Positions 27,535 to 35,655 of a stretch of DNA of 64,000 bases are shown one piece after another. Every line of letters starts with the position of its first letter. Within the stretch, counting starts at the first letter, position 1. The stretch comes from CAAFZY01 sp964410325 (lineage in GTDB: Bacteria > Pseudomonadota > Alphaproteobacteria > RF32 > CAG-239). Location: NCBI GenBank assembly GCA_964410325.1, contig CAYPFN010000001.1, positions 62,001 through 126,000 of the forward strand, written 5' to 3'. The notes under the pieces are model-generated. The model saw only the letters and a program-made list of their open reading frames with translations. It was not told the DNA's origin and did no database searches. The position numbers were made by a program, and so were the translations under genes.

Positions 27535-27570
27535 AGCCGGTTTGATTAAAGTGAGCCTTCCTTCCTTTTT
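27520..27570 (+). terminator. Terminator after the popZ-like gene
   Basis: An 11-bp stem with one G-T pair joins 27520-27530 (AAGGAGGGCTC) with 27553-27563 (GAGCCTTCCTT) and is followed by CCTTTTT. A second GCCCT/AGGGC hairpin with TTTTG follows at 27571-27600. valS therefore probably has its own promoter. Confidence 0.65.
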
Positions 27571-27639
27571 GCCCTTAAACATTTTGCGTTGAGGGCTTTT
27601 GTTTGAATTTATGATGATAATAAAAATAGGAAACAAATA

Positions 27640-30279
27640 ATGTTAGAAAAAAATTATAATCCAGAAGATTTTGAAGAAAAAATTTATCAGGATTGGGAGC
27701 AATCGGGAGATTTTAAACCAGATATGCGCCAAAATTCAGAGGCTTTTTCAATCGTGATTCCGCCACCGAATGTGACAGGAATTTTGCATATGGGTCACGC
27801 TTTGGATGAGACTTTGCAAGATATTTTAGTGCGCTATAATCGGATGTGCGGCAAAAGAGTTTTATGGCAACCTGGTACCGATCATGCTGGCATTGCTACT
27901 CAAATGGTGGTGGAACGTAATCTAGCTAAAGAAGGTCTGTCTCGGCATGATTTGGGTCGCGAAAAATTTATTGAAAAAGTTTGGAAATGGAAAGAGCAGT
28001 CTGGTGGCACGATTTGCAAACAGTTGCGTCGCCTAGGAGCCTCGTGTGATTGGAGCCGCGAACGTTTTACGATGGATGAGGGTTTGAGTCGCGCGGTGCG
28101 TAAGATATTTGTTTCTCTTTACAAAGACGGGTTGATTTTTAAAGCTAAAAAACTGGTCAACTGGGATCCCAAACTAGGCACAGCCGTATCTGATTTGGAG
28201 GTTGTCCAGAAAGAAACTATTGGTAAAATGTATTATTACCAATATCCTATCGAGGGCGAAGAAGGCGAATACATTCATATTGCTACCACTCGTCCGGAAA
28301 CAATGTTTGGCGATACGGCAGTGGCTGTTTCCAAAGAAAATGAAAAGTTGAAACATCTAATCGGTAAAAACTGTATTCTGCCGATAGTTAATCGTGTGAT
28401 ACCGATTATTGACGATAACCACGCTGATCCGGAAAAAGGAACCGGCGCCGTCAAAATCACTCCGGCACATGACTTTAACGACTTTGAAGTTGGCAAACGC
28501 CATAATCTGCCGATGATTAATATCTTAAATGAAGATGCTACATTAAATGAAAATACGCCGTTTGCGGGTTTAAGCACGCAGGAGGCCCGTCAAAAAACGC
28601 TTGAAAAATTAACCGAGCTTGGGCTTATGGAAAAAATAGAAGATCATCCGATGGTTATTCCTTACGGCGAGCGTTCCGGTGTAGTTATTGAGCCGTTAAT
28701 GACCGATCAATGGTTTGTTGATGCACCAAAATTGGCGGTTGAAGCAATTCGTGTGGTTGAGAGTGGCGAAATGCAGTTTGTCCCCAAATCTTATGAAAAG
28801 ACGTATTTTGAATGGATGCGCAACATTCAGCCGTGGTGCATTTCCCGTCAGCTGTGGTGGGGACACCAAATGCCGATTTGGTATGGTCCGGATGATGAAA
28901 TTTTTTGTGAAGAAAACGAAGCGGAGGCTCAGGCCGCCGCTGATAAGCATTATGGCCGAAAGGTAGCCTTGACGCGTGAAACAGATGTGTTGGATACTTG
29001 GTTTTCATCGGGGCTATGGGCTTTCTCAACTTTGGGCTGGCCGGATAATACGGAATATTTGCAAACCTTCTATCCAACATCTGTTTTGGTCACAGGTTTT
29101 GATATTATCTTTTTCTGGGTTGCCCGCATGATGATGATGAGCATGTATACTATGAAGGAAGTTCCGTTCAAAAAATGTTATATCCATGGATTAGTCAGGG
29201 ATGAACAGGGACGTAAGATGAGCAAATCCAAAGGAAATACAGTTGATCCGATGGAAACAATTGAAAAATACGGTGCTGATGCTCTGCGCTTTTTCATGGC
29301 GGCAATGGAGACCCAAGGACGCGATATTAACTTGTCTGAAGCGCGCGTTGCTGGTTATCGCAATTTTGCCACCAAACTTTGGAATGCGGCGCGTTTTTGT
29401 GAAATGAACGGTTGTGCAATGCCGGAAGGTTTTGATGCATATACTGTTAAGTTGGAGGTTAACAAATGGATTGTTGCCAAAGCAGAAGCGGTGACGGCAG
29501 AAGTAACCAGATATCTGAATAATTTCCGCTTTTCAGACGCGGCCAATGCAATTTATCAGTTTGTCTGGGGAACGTTTTGCGATTGGTATATTGAGTTAAG
29601 TAAACCGATTTTCTATGGCGGTAACAACGAGGATATAGTTGAAACAAGAGCAGTTGCGGCATGGGTTTTAGATCGTATTTTAGTGGTTTTACACCCTTTT
29701 ATGCCGTTTATTACGACGGAATTATGGAATAATCTGACAAAGCGTAATATTAAACTTATTCATGCTTCGTGGCCGACAGTGACAAAGACAATCAATGCCG
29801 CGCCAGAGATTGACTGGGCAATTGATTTAATCACGGCGATTCGCTCTCTGCGTTCAGAGATGAATTTACCGGCCGGCGCCAAATTGCAGATCTATTTAAA
29901 AGATATGTTAGAAGTTTCAGCGGCTTATCTGCAGCGCATGGAAACTTTGATTTGTTCGTTGGCGCGTTTGGAAAAAATCAAGCTGTTCGGTGCCGATCAG
30001 GAAATCAGTCGCGATATGGCGCAAAGCGTCTTTAAAGAAGGCGTGTTACTGTTGCCGTTAAAAGGCGTGGTTGATTTTGCCGCTGAGCGTGAACGCCTGA
30101 ATAAGGAGCTCGAAAATTTGAACCGCAATTTAGAAAACTATGCTCGTAAATTAAATAATCAAAGCTTTGTGGAACGCGCACCAGCCAATATTGTGGCTGA
30201 AGAAAAACGCCGTCAGGCGGAAGCTATGGAAAATAAAGCAAAAGTTGAAGAGGCGCTGATGCGGATTGTTGGACTTTGA
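27640..30279 (+). CDS. valS: Valyl-tRNA synthetase
   Basis: Class I synthetase that charges tRNA-Val, cytoplasmic, 879 aa. HIGH motif HMGH (residues 50-53) in PPPNVTGILHMGHA; KMSKS motif near residues 526-530 (GRKMSKSKGNTVDP). The editing domain carries TTRPETMFGDTAVAV. A C-terminal coiled coil (residues about 815-875, AERERLNKELENLNRNLENY) is the tRNA-binding arm typical of bacterial ValRS. The two tRNA-Val genes it serves are at 61489 and 61614. Confidence 0.97.
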   Translation: MLEKNYNPEDFEEKIYQDWEQSGDFKPDMRQNSEAFSIVIPPPNVTGILHMGHALDETLQDILVRYNRMCGKRVLWQPGTDHAGIATQMVVERNLAKEGLSRHDLGREKFIEKVWKWKEQSGGTICKQLRRLGASCDWSRERFTMDEGLSRAVRKIFVSLYKDGLIFKAKKLVNWDPKLGTAVSDLEVVQKETIGKMYYYQYPIEGEEGEYIHIATTRPETMFGDTAVAVSKENEKLKHLIGKNCILPIVNRVIPIIDDNHADPEKGTGAVKITPAHDFNDFEVGKRHNLPMINILNEDATLNENTPFAGLSTQEARQKTLEKLTELGLMEKIEDHPMVIPYGERSGVVIEPLMTDQWFVDAPKLAVEAIRVVESGEMQFVPKSYEKTYFEWMRNIQPWCISRQLWWGHQMPIWYGPDDEIFCEENEAEAQAAADKHYGRKVALTRETDVLDTWFSSGLWAFSTLGWPDNTEYLQTFYPTSVLVTGFDIIFFWVARMMMMSMYTMKEVPFKKCYIHGLVRDEQGRKMSKSKGNTVDPMETIEKYGADALRFFMAAMETQGRDINLSEARVAGYRNFATKLWNAARFCEMNGCAMPEGFDAYTVKLEVNKWIVAKAEAVTAEVTRYLNNFRFSDAANAIYQFVWGTFCDWYIELSKPIFYGGNNEDIVETRAVAAWVLDRILVVLHPFMPFITTELWNNLTKRNIKLIHASWPTVTKTINAAPEIDWAIDLITAIRSLRSEMNLPAGAKLQIYLKDMLEVSAAYLQRMETLICSLARLEKIKLFGADQEISRDMAQSVFKEGVLLLPLKGVVDFAAERERLNKELENLNRNLENYARKLNNQSFVERAPANIVAEEKRRQAEAMENKAKVEEALMRIVGL

Positions 30280-30302
30280 ACACATATATATGTCAAAAGC
30301 AG

Positions 30303-30332
30303 ACGCTGGAATAATTGCCAGCGTTTGTTGTT
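30303..30332 (+). terminator. Terminator of valS
   Basis: A 7-bp stem ACGCTGG/CCAGCGT (30303-30309 with 30318-30324) is followed by TTTGTTGTT. Confidence 0.75.
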
Positions 30333-30409
30333 AAGACGCATAAAATACTTGTATGTTTGTAAAAAATTGCCATAGTAAAATTAGTCGAACTTTTTGAGGA
30401 GATAATTTG

Positions 30410-31051
30410 ATGAAAAAATTTTTATTATCATTTATTATGATAAGTTTTTTAGTCGCTTGCTCTACAGATCCATATACCGGCGAAAGCAAAGTTTCTAAAA
30501 CGGCTTGGGGGACGGGTATCGGTACGGCCGTCGGTGCTGGTGTCGGCGCTTTGGTTGGTGGTGAAAAAGGCGCTCTGATTGGTGCTGGTGTTGGCGCAGC
30601 AACTGGTGCGGCAACTGGTGGATATATGGATATTCAGGCTCGCAAACTTCGTCAGGAGCTGCAAGGTACTGGTGTGCAGGTAGCTCGCGATGGCGATAAT
30701 ATCCGCTTGGTTATGCCTAATGCTATTACTTTTAATACTAATGAATACGTATTAAAAAGCAGTGCTAATGCCGTGTTGGATTCGGTTGCAAAAGTCGCGA
30801 AAGAATATAATAAAACCACATTACAAATTTTAGGGTATACCGATAGTACAGGAAATGATTCGATTAACATACCCCTGTCGCAGAAACGAGCGGCTGCCGT
30901 ATCTCAGTATTTGCAGCTACGTGGCATTTCTGCCAGCCGCATCAGCACGGCTGGGATGGGGGCCGCTAATCCGATTGCTTCCAATAGTACGGCGGAAGGC
31001 CGTGAGCAAAACCGCCGGGTGGAAATTTATTTGATTAATAACGGCAATTAG
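30410..31051 (+). CDS. OmpA-family outer-membrane lipoprotein with glycine-zipper domain
   Basis: 213 aa. A lipobox LVAC places the lipidated cysteine at residue 17. Residues about 33-75 form a glycine-zipper (GIGTAVGAGVGALVGGEKGA) that probably inserts in or lies along the membrane. The C-terminal OmpA domain (about 95-213) contains LQILGYTDSTGNDSINIPLS and QKRAAAV, and near the end EGREQNRRVEI, which bind peptidoglycan. It resembles the YiaD family and tethers the outer membrane to the wall. The ATG at 30410 is chosen over TTG at 30407; GAGGA lies nine bases upstream. Confidence 0.92.
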   Translation: MKKFLLSFIMISFLVACSTDPYTGESKVSKTAWGTGIGTAVGAGVGALVGGEKGALIGAGVGAATGAATGGYMDIQARKLRQELQGTGVQVARDGDNIRLVMPNAITFNTNEYVLKSSANAVLDSVAKVAKEYNKTTLQILGYTDSTGNDSINIPLSQKRAAAVSQYLQLRGISASRISTAGMGAANPIASNSTAEGREQNRRVEIYLINNGN

Positions 31052-31243
31052 AAAAACACGGCAAACGCTGAAGAATATAATTTTTTGAGGGACACCCTCT
31101 GGTAATTATGCTGAGGGCGTCCAGTGAAAATTTGACAGCTTGCAATGTCTATAAGTAGCTGTCTTAATGAGAACTTATGCCAAATATCCAACTGAATTAA
31201 AGTTGAGATCAGGGATATACGTCCGGGACTGAGAAAGGCTTTT

Positions 31244-31474
31244 ATGGCATCTTATCGGGAATATAAGGATGCTTGTGCAAGATTTCAGCGGTTGAAAGCT
31301 CAAGGACTCGGTTTTCGATGAAAATACCGCTAGGTTTTGCATGAAGCTGAGAACCGGTGTATGATGTTGGATAAGAAATACAGTTTGGCAGAGTTGGTTG
31401 AAATTGCCTGTAGCTTTTATGTTGAAAAAGGTTTGGGCGATGCCGAAAAAGCCAGACAGTATTTTCTAAAGTAA
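31244..31474 (+). pseudogene. Small gene interrupted by two in-frame stops
   Basis: An ATG with an AAAGG site opens a 77-codon frame reading MASYREYKDACARFQRLKA at its start and LAELVEIACSFYVEKGLG with EKARQYFLK at its end. It is broken by TGA at 31319-31321 and TAG at 31331-31333. A strong terminator directly follows the final stop. The ribosome binding site, codon-like composition and terminator suggest a recently inactivated gene, family unknown. Recoding is unlikely because two different stops are involved and the window uses TGG for tryptophan. The 510-base gap 31052-31563 holds only this and an imperfect hairpin at 31090-31122. Confidence 0.5.
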
Positions 31475-31509
31475 AAAGGTTCCCCACGTAAAATGTGGGG
31501 GACCTTTTT
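31474..31509 (+). terminator. Strong rho-independent terminator
   Basis: AAGGTTCCCCAC pairs with GTGGGGGACCTT around a seven-base loop (outer limits about 31474-31508), followed by TTTTTA. It sits right after the interrupted 77-codon frame. Confidence 0.85.
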
Positions 31510-31563
31510 ATTATGATATGAAAGCCTATAGCTTAGGGCAACACCGCCTCTGGTTTATCAATA

Positions 31564-32301
31564 TTAGCAAGCTGAAATACATGTCGAACCCGAAATGCTC
31601 GTGTTTGAACAAGTGCCGTACGTACCATTATGATCGCACTCATATTTATAACCCATTTGACAGCAACTGCAGTACGTACTGACGCACTCACTACGGTGTG
31701 AGGCCGTATAGGTGGTGTATTTTGTACAACTTCCGTTGCCGAGGTCTATTGTTTGCTTATCGTAACAAACATAGGTGTTGTTCTCGGGAGATGCTAGATC
31801 TGCACAAAGTGCGTCTAAGCTGTCAAAATTGTTGCAGCTTAGACACCCAGAATAGCAAGTGTTATATAAACTCCCATTATAATAAATCTCGAACTTATTT
31901 GTGCAGGTAGCGTTGCTTAAAGAATCAAAACCGTAATCAGAACAATTTTTGCTAGGATTAAGATCTGTTTCTACACATTCTCCATTGACAAAATGCAATG
32001 ACGTAGAGCATACTTGGTGAGTGCCGGTACCTGTATCTGTACATGTATCTGTTTCTTTGACACATTTTTTATATGCAGTATCGAAAGGACAATAGAGATA
32101 ATGTTCGCAGTTATCGACGTTGGAAGTGGAATAACCGAGTTCGGAACAGGTTGGCTGAGTTGTGCAGTTTAAGCTGGCGAGAGCAGAATTAATAAAAAGG
32201 AAGGGAGCTGCCACGGTTGCGGCCGCGATAAAACAACGGCAAGGGTGTTGAAAAGCCGTTGAATTGGAAGTGGCAGCATGAGAAATAAAAGGATAAGACA
32301 T
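31564..32301 (-). CDS. Cysteine-rich secreted protein, 245 aa
   Basis: Family not recognised. The N-terminal region has a long pre-sequence ending in a hydrophobic signal core (AAATVAAPFLFINSALA, about residues 27-43). The mature part of about 200 residues contains 24 cysteines plus many Asn, Thr, Ser and Tyr, for example CQMGYKYECDHNGTYGTC; this suggests a small disulfide-rich extracellular or surface protein. The start is the ATG at 32301 with AAGGAG seven bases upstream; the longer frame from 32337 overlaps the promoter. Expression may be phase variable (see the promoter at 32336-32362). Confidence 0.78.
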   Translation of the reverse strand: MSYPFISHAATSNSTAFQHPCRCFIAAATVAAPFLFINSALASLNCTTQPTCSELGYSTSNVDNCEHYLYCPFDTAYKKCVKETDTCTDTGTGTHQVCSTSLHFVNGECVETDLNPSKNCSDYGFDSLSNATCTNKFEIYYNGSLYNTCYSGCLSCNNFDSLDALCADLASPENNTYVCYDKQTIDLGNGSCTKYTTYTASHRSECVSTYCSCCQMGYKYECDHNGTYGTCSNTSISGSTCISAC

Positions 32302-32335
32302 AAGAATACTCCTTAAAAAGTTGCTTACACGACTC

Positions 32336-32362
32336 ATTATAAACCGTTTTTTTTTTTTGCAA
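32336..32362 (-). promoter_or_regulatory. Promoter of the Cys-rich gene with an A-tract spacer (candidate phase-variable switch)
   Basis: On the minus strand TTGCAA (32362-32357) and a perfect TATAAT (32341-32336) are separated by 15 bases, ten of them an unbroken A-run. The whole A-run is 12 bases including the end of the -35 box. The predicted start of transcription is about 28 bases before the ATG at 32301. Spacer length controls promoter strength, so slippage could switch the gene. The rest of the gap, 32363-32663, holds no gene that can be supported. Confidence 0.6.
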
Positions 32363-32663
32363 CTTTAAAGTTAAGGGCGCAAAAAAATCCCCTCCCAAAG
32401 AATGAAAAATTTATGAGTGCCGTTTCTGTAAGGCGGGCGTGGATGCCGAATATCATGGGTTTATAAAATAAGACATGATATTTGATGCGGATGTTTTGCA
32501 TCCGATGCTGTATTTTGCAGGCATGACTTAATACTCGGCGTCTGTAGCGCCTTCGAGGGCATGATGGCGAAAGCATTTGCAAAGACGGTTTGTTTTGTTA
32601 AATAAATTTAAATAAAATTTTTATACATAAAAATATATTTATTTATCAGCCAGAGGATTTGTC

Positions 32664-33356
32664 TTGTCAGTTTTTGAATATCAATATTTCCCAAGCACAG
32701 AATCGGCTACCCGTTTGTTGGTATTTTTACATGGGTATAACAATACTCGTGATGAAATGCGGCCGATATATGAATATTTGCAGCAGCTGCTACCGGATTT
32801 GGCGATTGTCGCACCAGAAGGCCGGCATACATCACAAAAAGATCCAGCACGCAAAAGCTGGTATAAGGTTTCTGGTTTTGATAGCGAAAACCGGCGTCGG
32901 TTTGAGGAAACGCCGGTTGAGGAAATTGCCCGAATTTATAATCAGGCCGGACAAAAGCTTTTTGAAACAGCGATGGATATAAATTTTTTTATTGATGATA
33001 TGCAAAAAAAATATAATTTTCGGGATAGAAATACTTATATTGCTGGTTTTTCCCAAGGGGCAATGCTAGCAATCTGGTCAGCTTTGATTCGGATGCAGGA
33101 GTTAGCTGGTTGCTTTTCTTTTTCTGGACTGGCTGCAGCCGATGAACATTTGGATCATCAGATTGTTTCGCGGCCGATGGTTTATCTATTGCATGGGAAA
33201 AAAGATCAGACTGTTTTGTTTAAGTGTCTTGATTATACTAAGAAATGGTTGCAGCAGGAAAACATTCCGGTTGCCGTTAAAGCCTTTGATACCCTCAATC
33301 ATCAGATTTCCCGGGAAGAACTTGATTTTGTTTCCAGAATTATCGGGAAAAAGTAG
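32664..33356 (+). CDS. Alpha/beta hydrolase, phospholipase/carboxylesterase family (YpfH-like)
   Basis: Cytoplasmic serine esterase, 230 aa. The oxyanion segment is LVFLHGYNNTRDEM; the nucleophile elbow is GFSQGA (about residues 135-140); the acid lies in HGKKDQTV; and the catalytic histidine is likely in DTLNHQISREE. This is the small carboxylesterase/lysophospholipase fold, substrate unknown. The start is TTG at 32664 with AGAGGA six bases upstream; no in-frame ATG fits. It appears monocistronic. Confidence 0.88.
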   Translation: MSVFEYQYFPSTESATRLLVFLHGYNNTRDEMRPIYEYLQQLLPDLAIVAPEGRHTSQKDPARKSWYKVSGFDSENRRRFEETPVEEIARIYNQAGQKLFETAMDINFFIDDMQKKYNFRDRNTYIAGFSQGAMLAIWSALIRMQELAGCFSFSGLAAADEHLDHQIVSRPMVYLLHGKKDQTVLFKCLDYTKKWLQQENIPVAVKAFDTLNHQISREELDFVSRIIGKK

Positions 33357-33391
33357 TTTTTCGTTTATAAATTTTTCGGAAAGTTTATGGT

Positions 33392-33466
33392 TCAGTTGGT
33401 GGTGATGGCGTAAAAAGCCGGTGCTTTGGCGCCTAAAATCGGCGTTCCAGCAACTAAAGCGTTCAT
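33392..33466 (-). pseudogene. Possible 5' remnant of a peroxiredoxin-like gene
   Basis: A 24-codon frame with an AGGAAG site begins MNALVAGTPILGAKAPAFYA and then stops at TGA. The start resembles AhpC/TSA-type peroxiredoxins (short N-terminus, then a KAPxFxA segment), but the catalytic cysteine region is absent. It is a weak call made mainly from the ribosome binding site and the first 20 residues. The remainder of the 333-base gap (33357-33689) contains nothing that can be supported. Confidence 0.25.
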
Positions 33467-33689
33467 GATGTTCTTCCTAATCGGATGGTTGAGTGGAAGA
33501 CAGAAAAATTAAATCCGATCTGACCGTGATGAGGTTATTATCATTGACGAAAATATGCTGGTTGGGTGTCATGACATAATTCTAGGCAAGGTGCAGATGT
33601 TAATTTCGCTTAATGGACAAAATTTTTGTTTGTATGGCTTGATTTTTAGTAACCATATGATAAACTAATAAAAAACAGGAGAGAAAAAG

Positions 33690-35024
33690 ATGAAAATTTA
33701 TCAAGTCGGTGGTGCTGTGCGTGACAAAATTTTGGGGAAAACGCCACATGACCGTGATTATGTTGTGGTTGGTGCAACGCCCGATGAAATGCTGAAGTTG
33801 GGGTTTGAGGAAGTCGGCAAGGGTTTTCCGGTTTTTTTGCATCCGTTAACCAGAGAAGAATATGCTCTGGCGCGCAAGGAGGTTAAAACTGGTGATAAAC
33901 ATACCGATTTTAAATTTATTTTCGATAAGTCAGTGACCTTAAAAGAAGATTTGGAACGTCGCGATTTTACCTGCAATGCGATAGCTTATGATGAGGAAAA
34001 GGGTGAATTTATAGATTTTTCCGGCGGTAAAGATGATATTAAAAATAAAATTCTGCGTCATGTCAATGCCGAGCATTTTGTGGAGGATCCGCTCCGGGTT
34101 TTGCGCCTTTGTCGACTTTCTGCTCAGCTGGATTTTGAAGTAGATCCTGCAACGATTGACTTATGCCGAACAATGGTTAAACAAGGCATGCTTAAATTTT
34201 TGACGGCTGAAAGAGTGAATGGTGAGCTTCGCAAGGCTATGCAGACACCGTCATTCTGCCGTTTTATCGGTGTGGCGCGTGAAGTTGGCGCTTTGGAAGT
34301 CGTTTTGCCCGAAATCAATGCTCTGTGGGAGATTCCCGAACGTTTGGAATTTCATCCGGAAGGCAATGTCGGCGGGCATGTCTTACAGGCGTTAGCACTG
34401 GCGAAAAACAGCTCAGAGTTGGTCAAATTCGGTATTTTGCTGCACAATGTCGGCAAACTTTTAACGCCTGCGGAGATGTTACCTTCTCACAAAGGGCATG
34501 AACTTAGATGCCAGGAACTGGTCTACCGGATTTGCCACCGCCTGCGTATGCCGAACAAATTTCGAGATTTTGCGGTTATGGCTGCTGAACAACATATGAA
34601 ATTTCGTCATATACCGGAGATGAGTCCAGAGAGTTTGTATGATCTTGCTGAAAAAATGACAATAGGGCATGTTTGTTATGTTAATGAGTATATAAAAGTT
34701 TGCCAGGCTGATTTTAAGAGTACAGTTTCTCCGAATAAGGAACAAGAAAAGGCTGATTTTGTAGCAAGTGTCAAGAAGTTGAAACTTGCCTGTGATGTTA
34801 TTGAAACGGTCAGAGCCGATGAGGTTCCACATTTTGAAGAATTGCGAAAGGATAAGACTTTTAAAAAACACCTGCGGGAGTTTAAAATCGGTGTGCTGCA
34901 TCAAAGACTGAAAGATTCTTACGCGGTTCAGCATTTTGAAAAATTGCGAGAGGATGAGGCTTTTAAAGAAGGCCTGCGTTTTGAAGAACGCCTGCGAGAG
35001 TTTAAAAAAGGACGAGACTTTTAA
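33690..35024 (+). CDS. cca: CCA tRNA nucleotidyltransferase with altered HD domain and repeat tail
   Basis: Adds or repairs the 3' CCA of tRNAs. The N-terminal head has GGAVRDKILG and the catalytic DRD (residues 21-23), then RRDFTCNAIAY and the DPLRVLRLCR segment. The HD phosphohydrolase domain (about 225-330) is recognisable (EFHPEGNVGGHVLQ, SHKGHE), but its key HD pair reads HN (LLHNVGK), so metal-dependent hydrolase activity is probably lost. The C-terminus carries repeats of the type HFEELRKDKTFKKHLREFK. Removing one A from an A6 run at 35004-35009 extends the frame to 35082 with another repeat. Confidence 0.92.
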   Translation: MKIYQVGGAVRDKILGKTPHDRDYVVVGATPDEMLKLGFEEVGKGFPVFLHPLTREEYALARKEVKTGDKHTDFKFIFDKSVTLKEDLERRDFTCNAIAYDEEKGEFIDFSGGKDDIKNKILRHVNAEHFVEDPLRVLRLCRLSAQLDFEVDPATIDLCRTMVKQGMLKFLTAERVNGELRKAMQTPSFCRFIGVAREVGALEVVLPEINALWEIPERLEFHPEGNVGGHVLQALALAKNSSELVKFGILLHNVGKLLTPAEMLPSHKGHELRCQELVYRICHRLRMPNKFRDFAVMAAEQHMKFRHIPEMSPESLYDLAEKMTIGHVCYVNEYIKVCQADFKSTVSPNKEQEKADFVASVKKLKLACDVIETVRADEVPHFEELRKDKTFKKHLREFKIGVLHQRLKDSYAVQHFEKLREDEAFKEGLRFEERLREFKKGRDF

Positions 35025-35081
35025 AGAATGTCTGCGAGAGTTTAAAATCGGTGTGCTGCATCAAAGACTGAAAGATTCTTA
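34872..35081 (+). repeat. 50-bp direct repeat at the 3' end of cca
   Basis: 34872-34921 and 35032-35081 are the same except for one base (position 34877 versus 35037), offset by exactly 160 bases. The second copy lies mostly after the cca stop. A shorter, diverged pair begins at 34830 and 34932. The pattern indicates tandem growth of a unit in the cca tail. Confidence 0.9.
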
Positions 35082-35088
35082 AAATAAA

Positions 35089-35119
35089 GAAAACAGCCCC
35101 TTTGAGTGGAACGGTTTTC
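35089..35119 (-). terminator. Terminator of the 110-aa gene
   Basis: GAAAAC/GTTTTC and an inner GTTCC/GGGGC stem form a hairpin (35089-35119) with TTTATTTT following on the minus strand. Confidence 0.55.
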
Positions 35120-35136
35120 TACAGTGGTTCTTGTTT

Positions 35137-35469
35137 CTATTCTCTGTAGACACTTTCGGGTTTTCTTTCCGGATGGATGAAATAAACTTTCCGTTTCCAG
35201 TTGCGGGTGAGAAGAATTTCTTCTCTGTTCGGATAGAGGAACGATCTTCCAACTGGGAAATTGCGTACTTCATCGTCATCGCCGAGAGTGATAGTCTTGC
35301 CGCAGGCAATGGAGGTTAGCTTTCCATCTTGGCTTTTCCAGCAGGAAATGACAGCCGTAATTGTCGGATTGGCATAGTTATTAAGATCGATTGATTTCTG
35401 ATAAAAAAGTTTTCTTCGGACAACGGTTACTGCAATTTCGCCGTTTTCGGGATTCATTTTTAGTATCAT
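35137..35469 (-). CDS. Hypothetical protein, 110 aa
   Basis: Not recognised. It has no signal peptide or membrane segment and is predicted mostly beta with a basic C-terminus (NWKRKVYFIHPERKPE). A second methionine at residue 5 could be the start; neither has a convincing ribosome binding site. A terminator-like hairpin follows on the same strand, which supports a real transcript. It sits between the frameshifted cca tail and lpxI, in the opposite direction to both. Confidence 0.5.
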   Translation of the reverse strand: MILKMNPENGEIAVTVVRRKLFYQKSIDLNNYANPTITAVISCWKSQDGKLTSIACGKTITLGDDDEVRNFPVGRSFLYPNREEILLTRNWKRKVYFIHPERKPESVYRE

Positions 35470-35655
35470 AATGATAATTAAAGATTTACTTTTGCCTGGG
35501 AGTAGCCGAAAAATATGTTATTGTTAATCTTATTTTACAAATTCAGATGTTTTTTTATTTTGATGGAATTTTTGCATGTTATGATATATACTCTTGAAAA
35601 AACAGATTTTCTATGCTAGGTTGCAAAAGTTGTTAACAAAGAGAATTAAAATATT

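Noticed and set aside
27571..27636. T-box or attenuator-like leader before valS
   Set aside because: The GCCCT/AGGGC hairpin is small, T-box elements are essentially Gram-positive, and no T-box sequence or leader peptide is visible.
31319..31333. Stop-codon recoding (TGA as tryptophan) to explain the interrupted gene
   Set aside because: A TAG follows ten bases later, tryptophan is encoded by TGG throughout, and TGA ends other genes such as the M23 peptidase (49103-49105).
31546..31560. A 15-base sequence GCCTCTGGTTTATCA shared with 46190-46204, both downstream of minus-strand genes
   Set aside because: A few exact 15-mers are expected by chance in 64 kb on both strands, and the flanks do not match, so it is not evidence for a repeat family.
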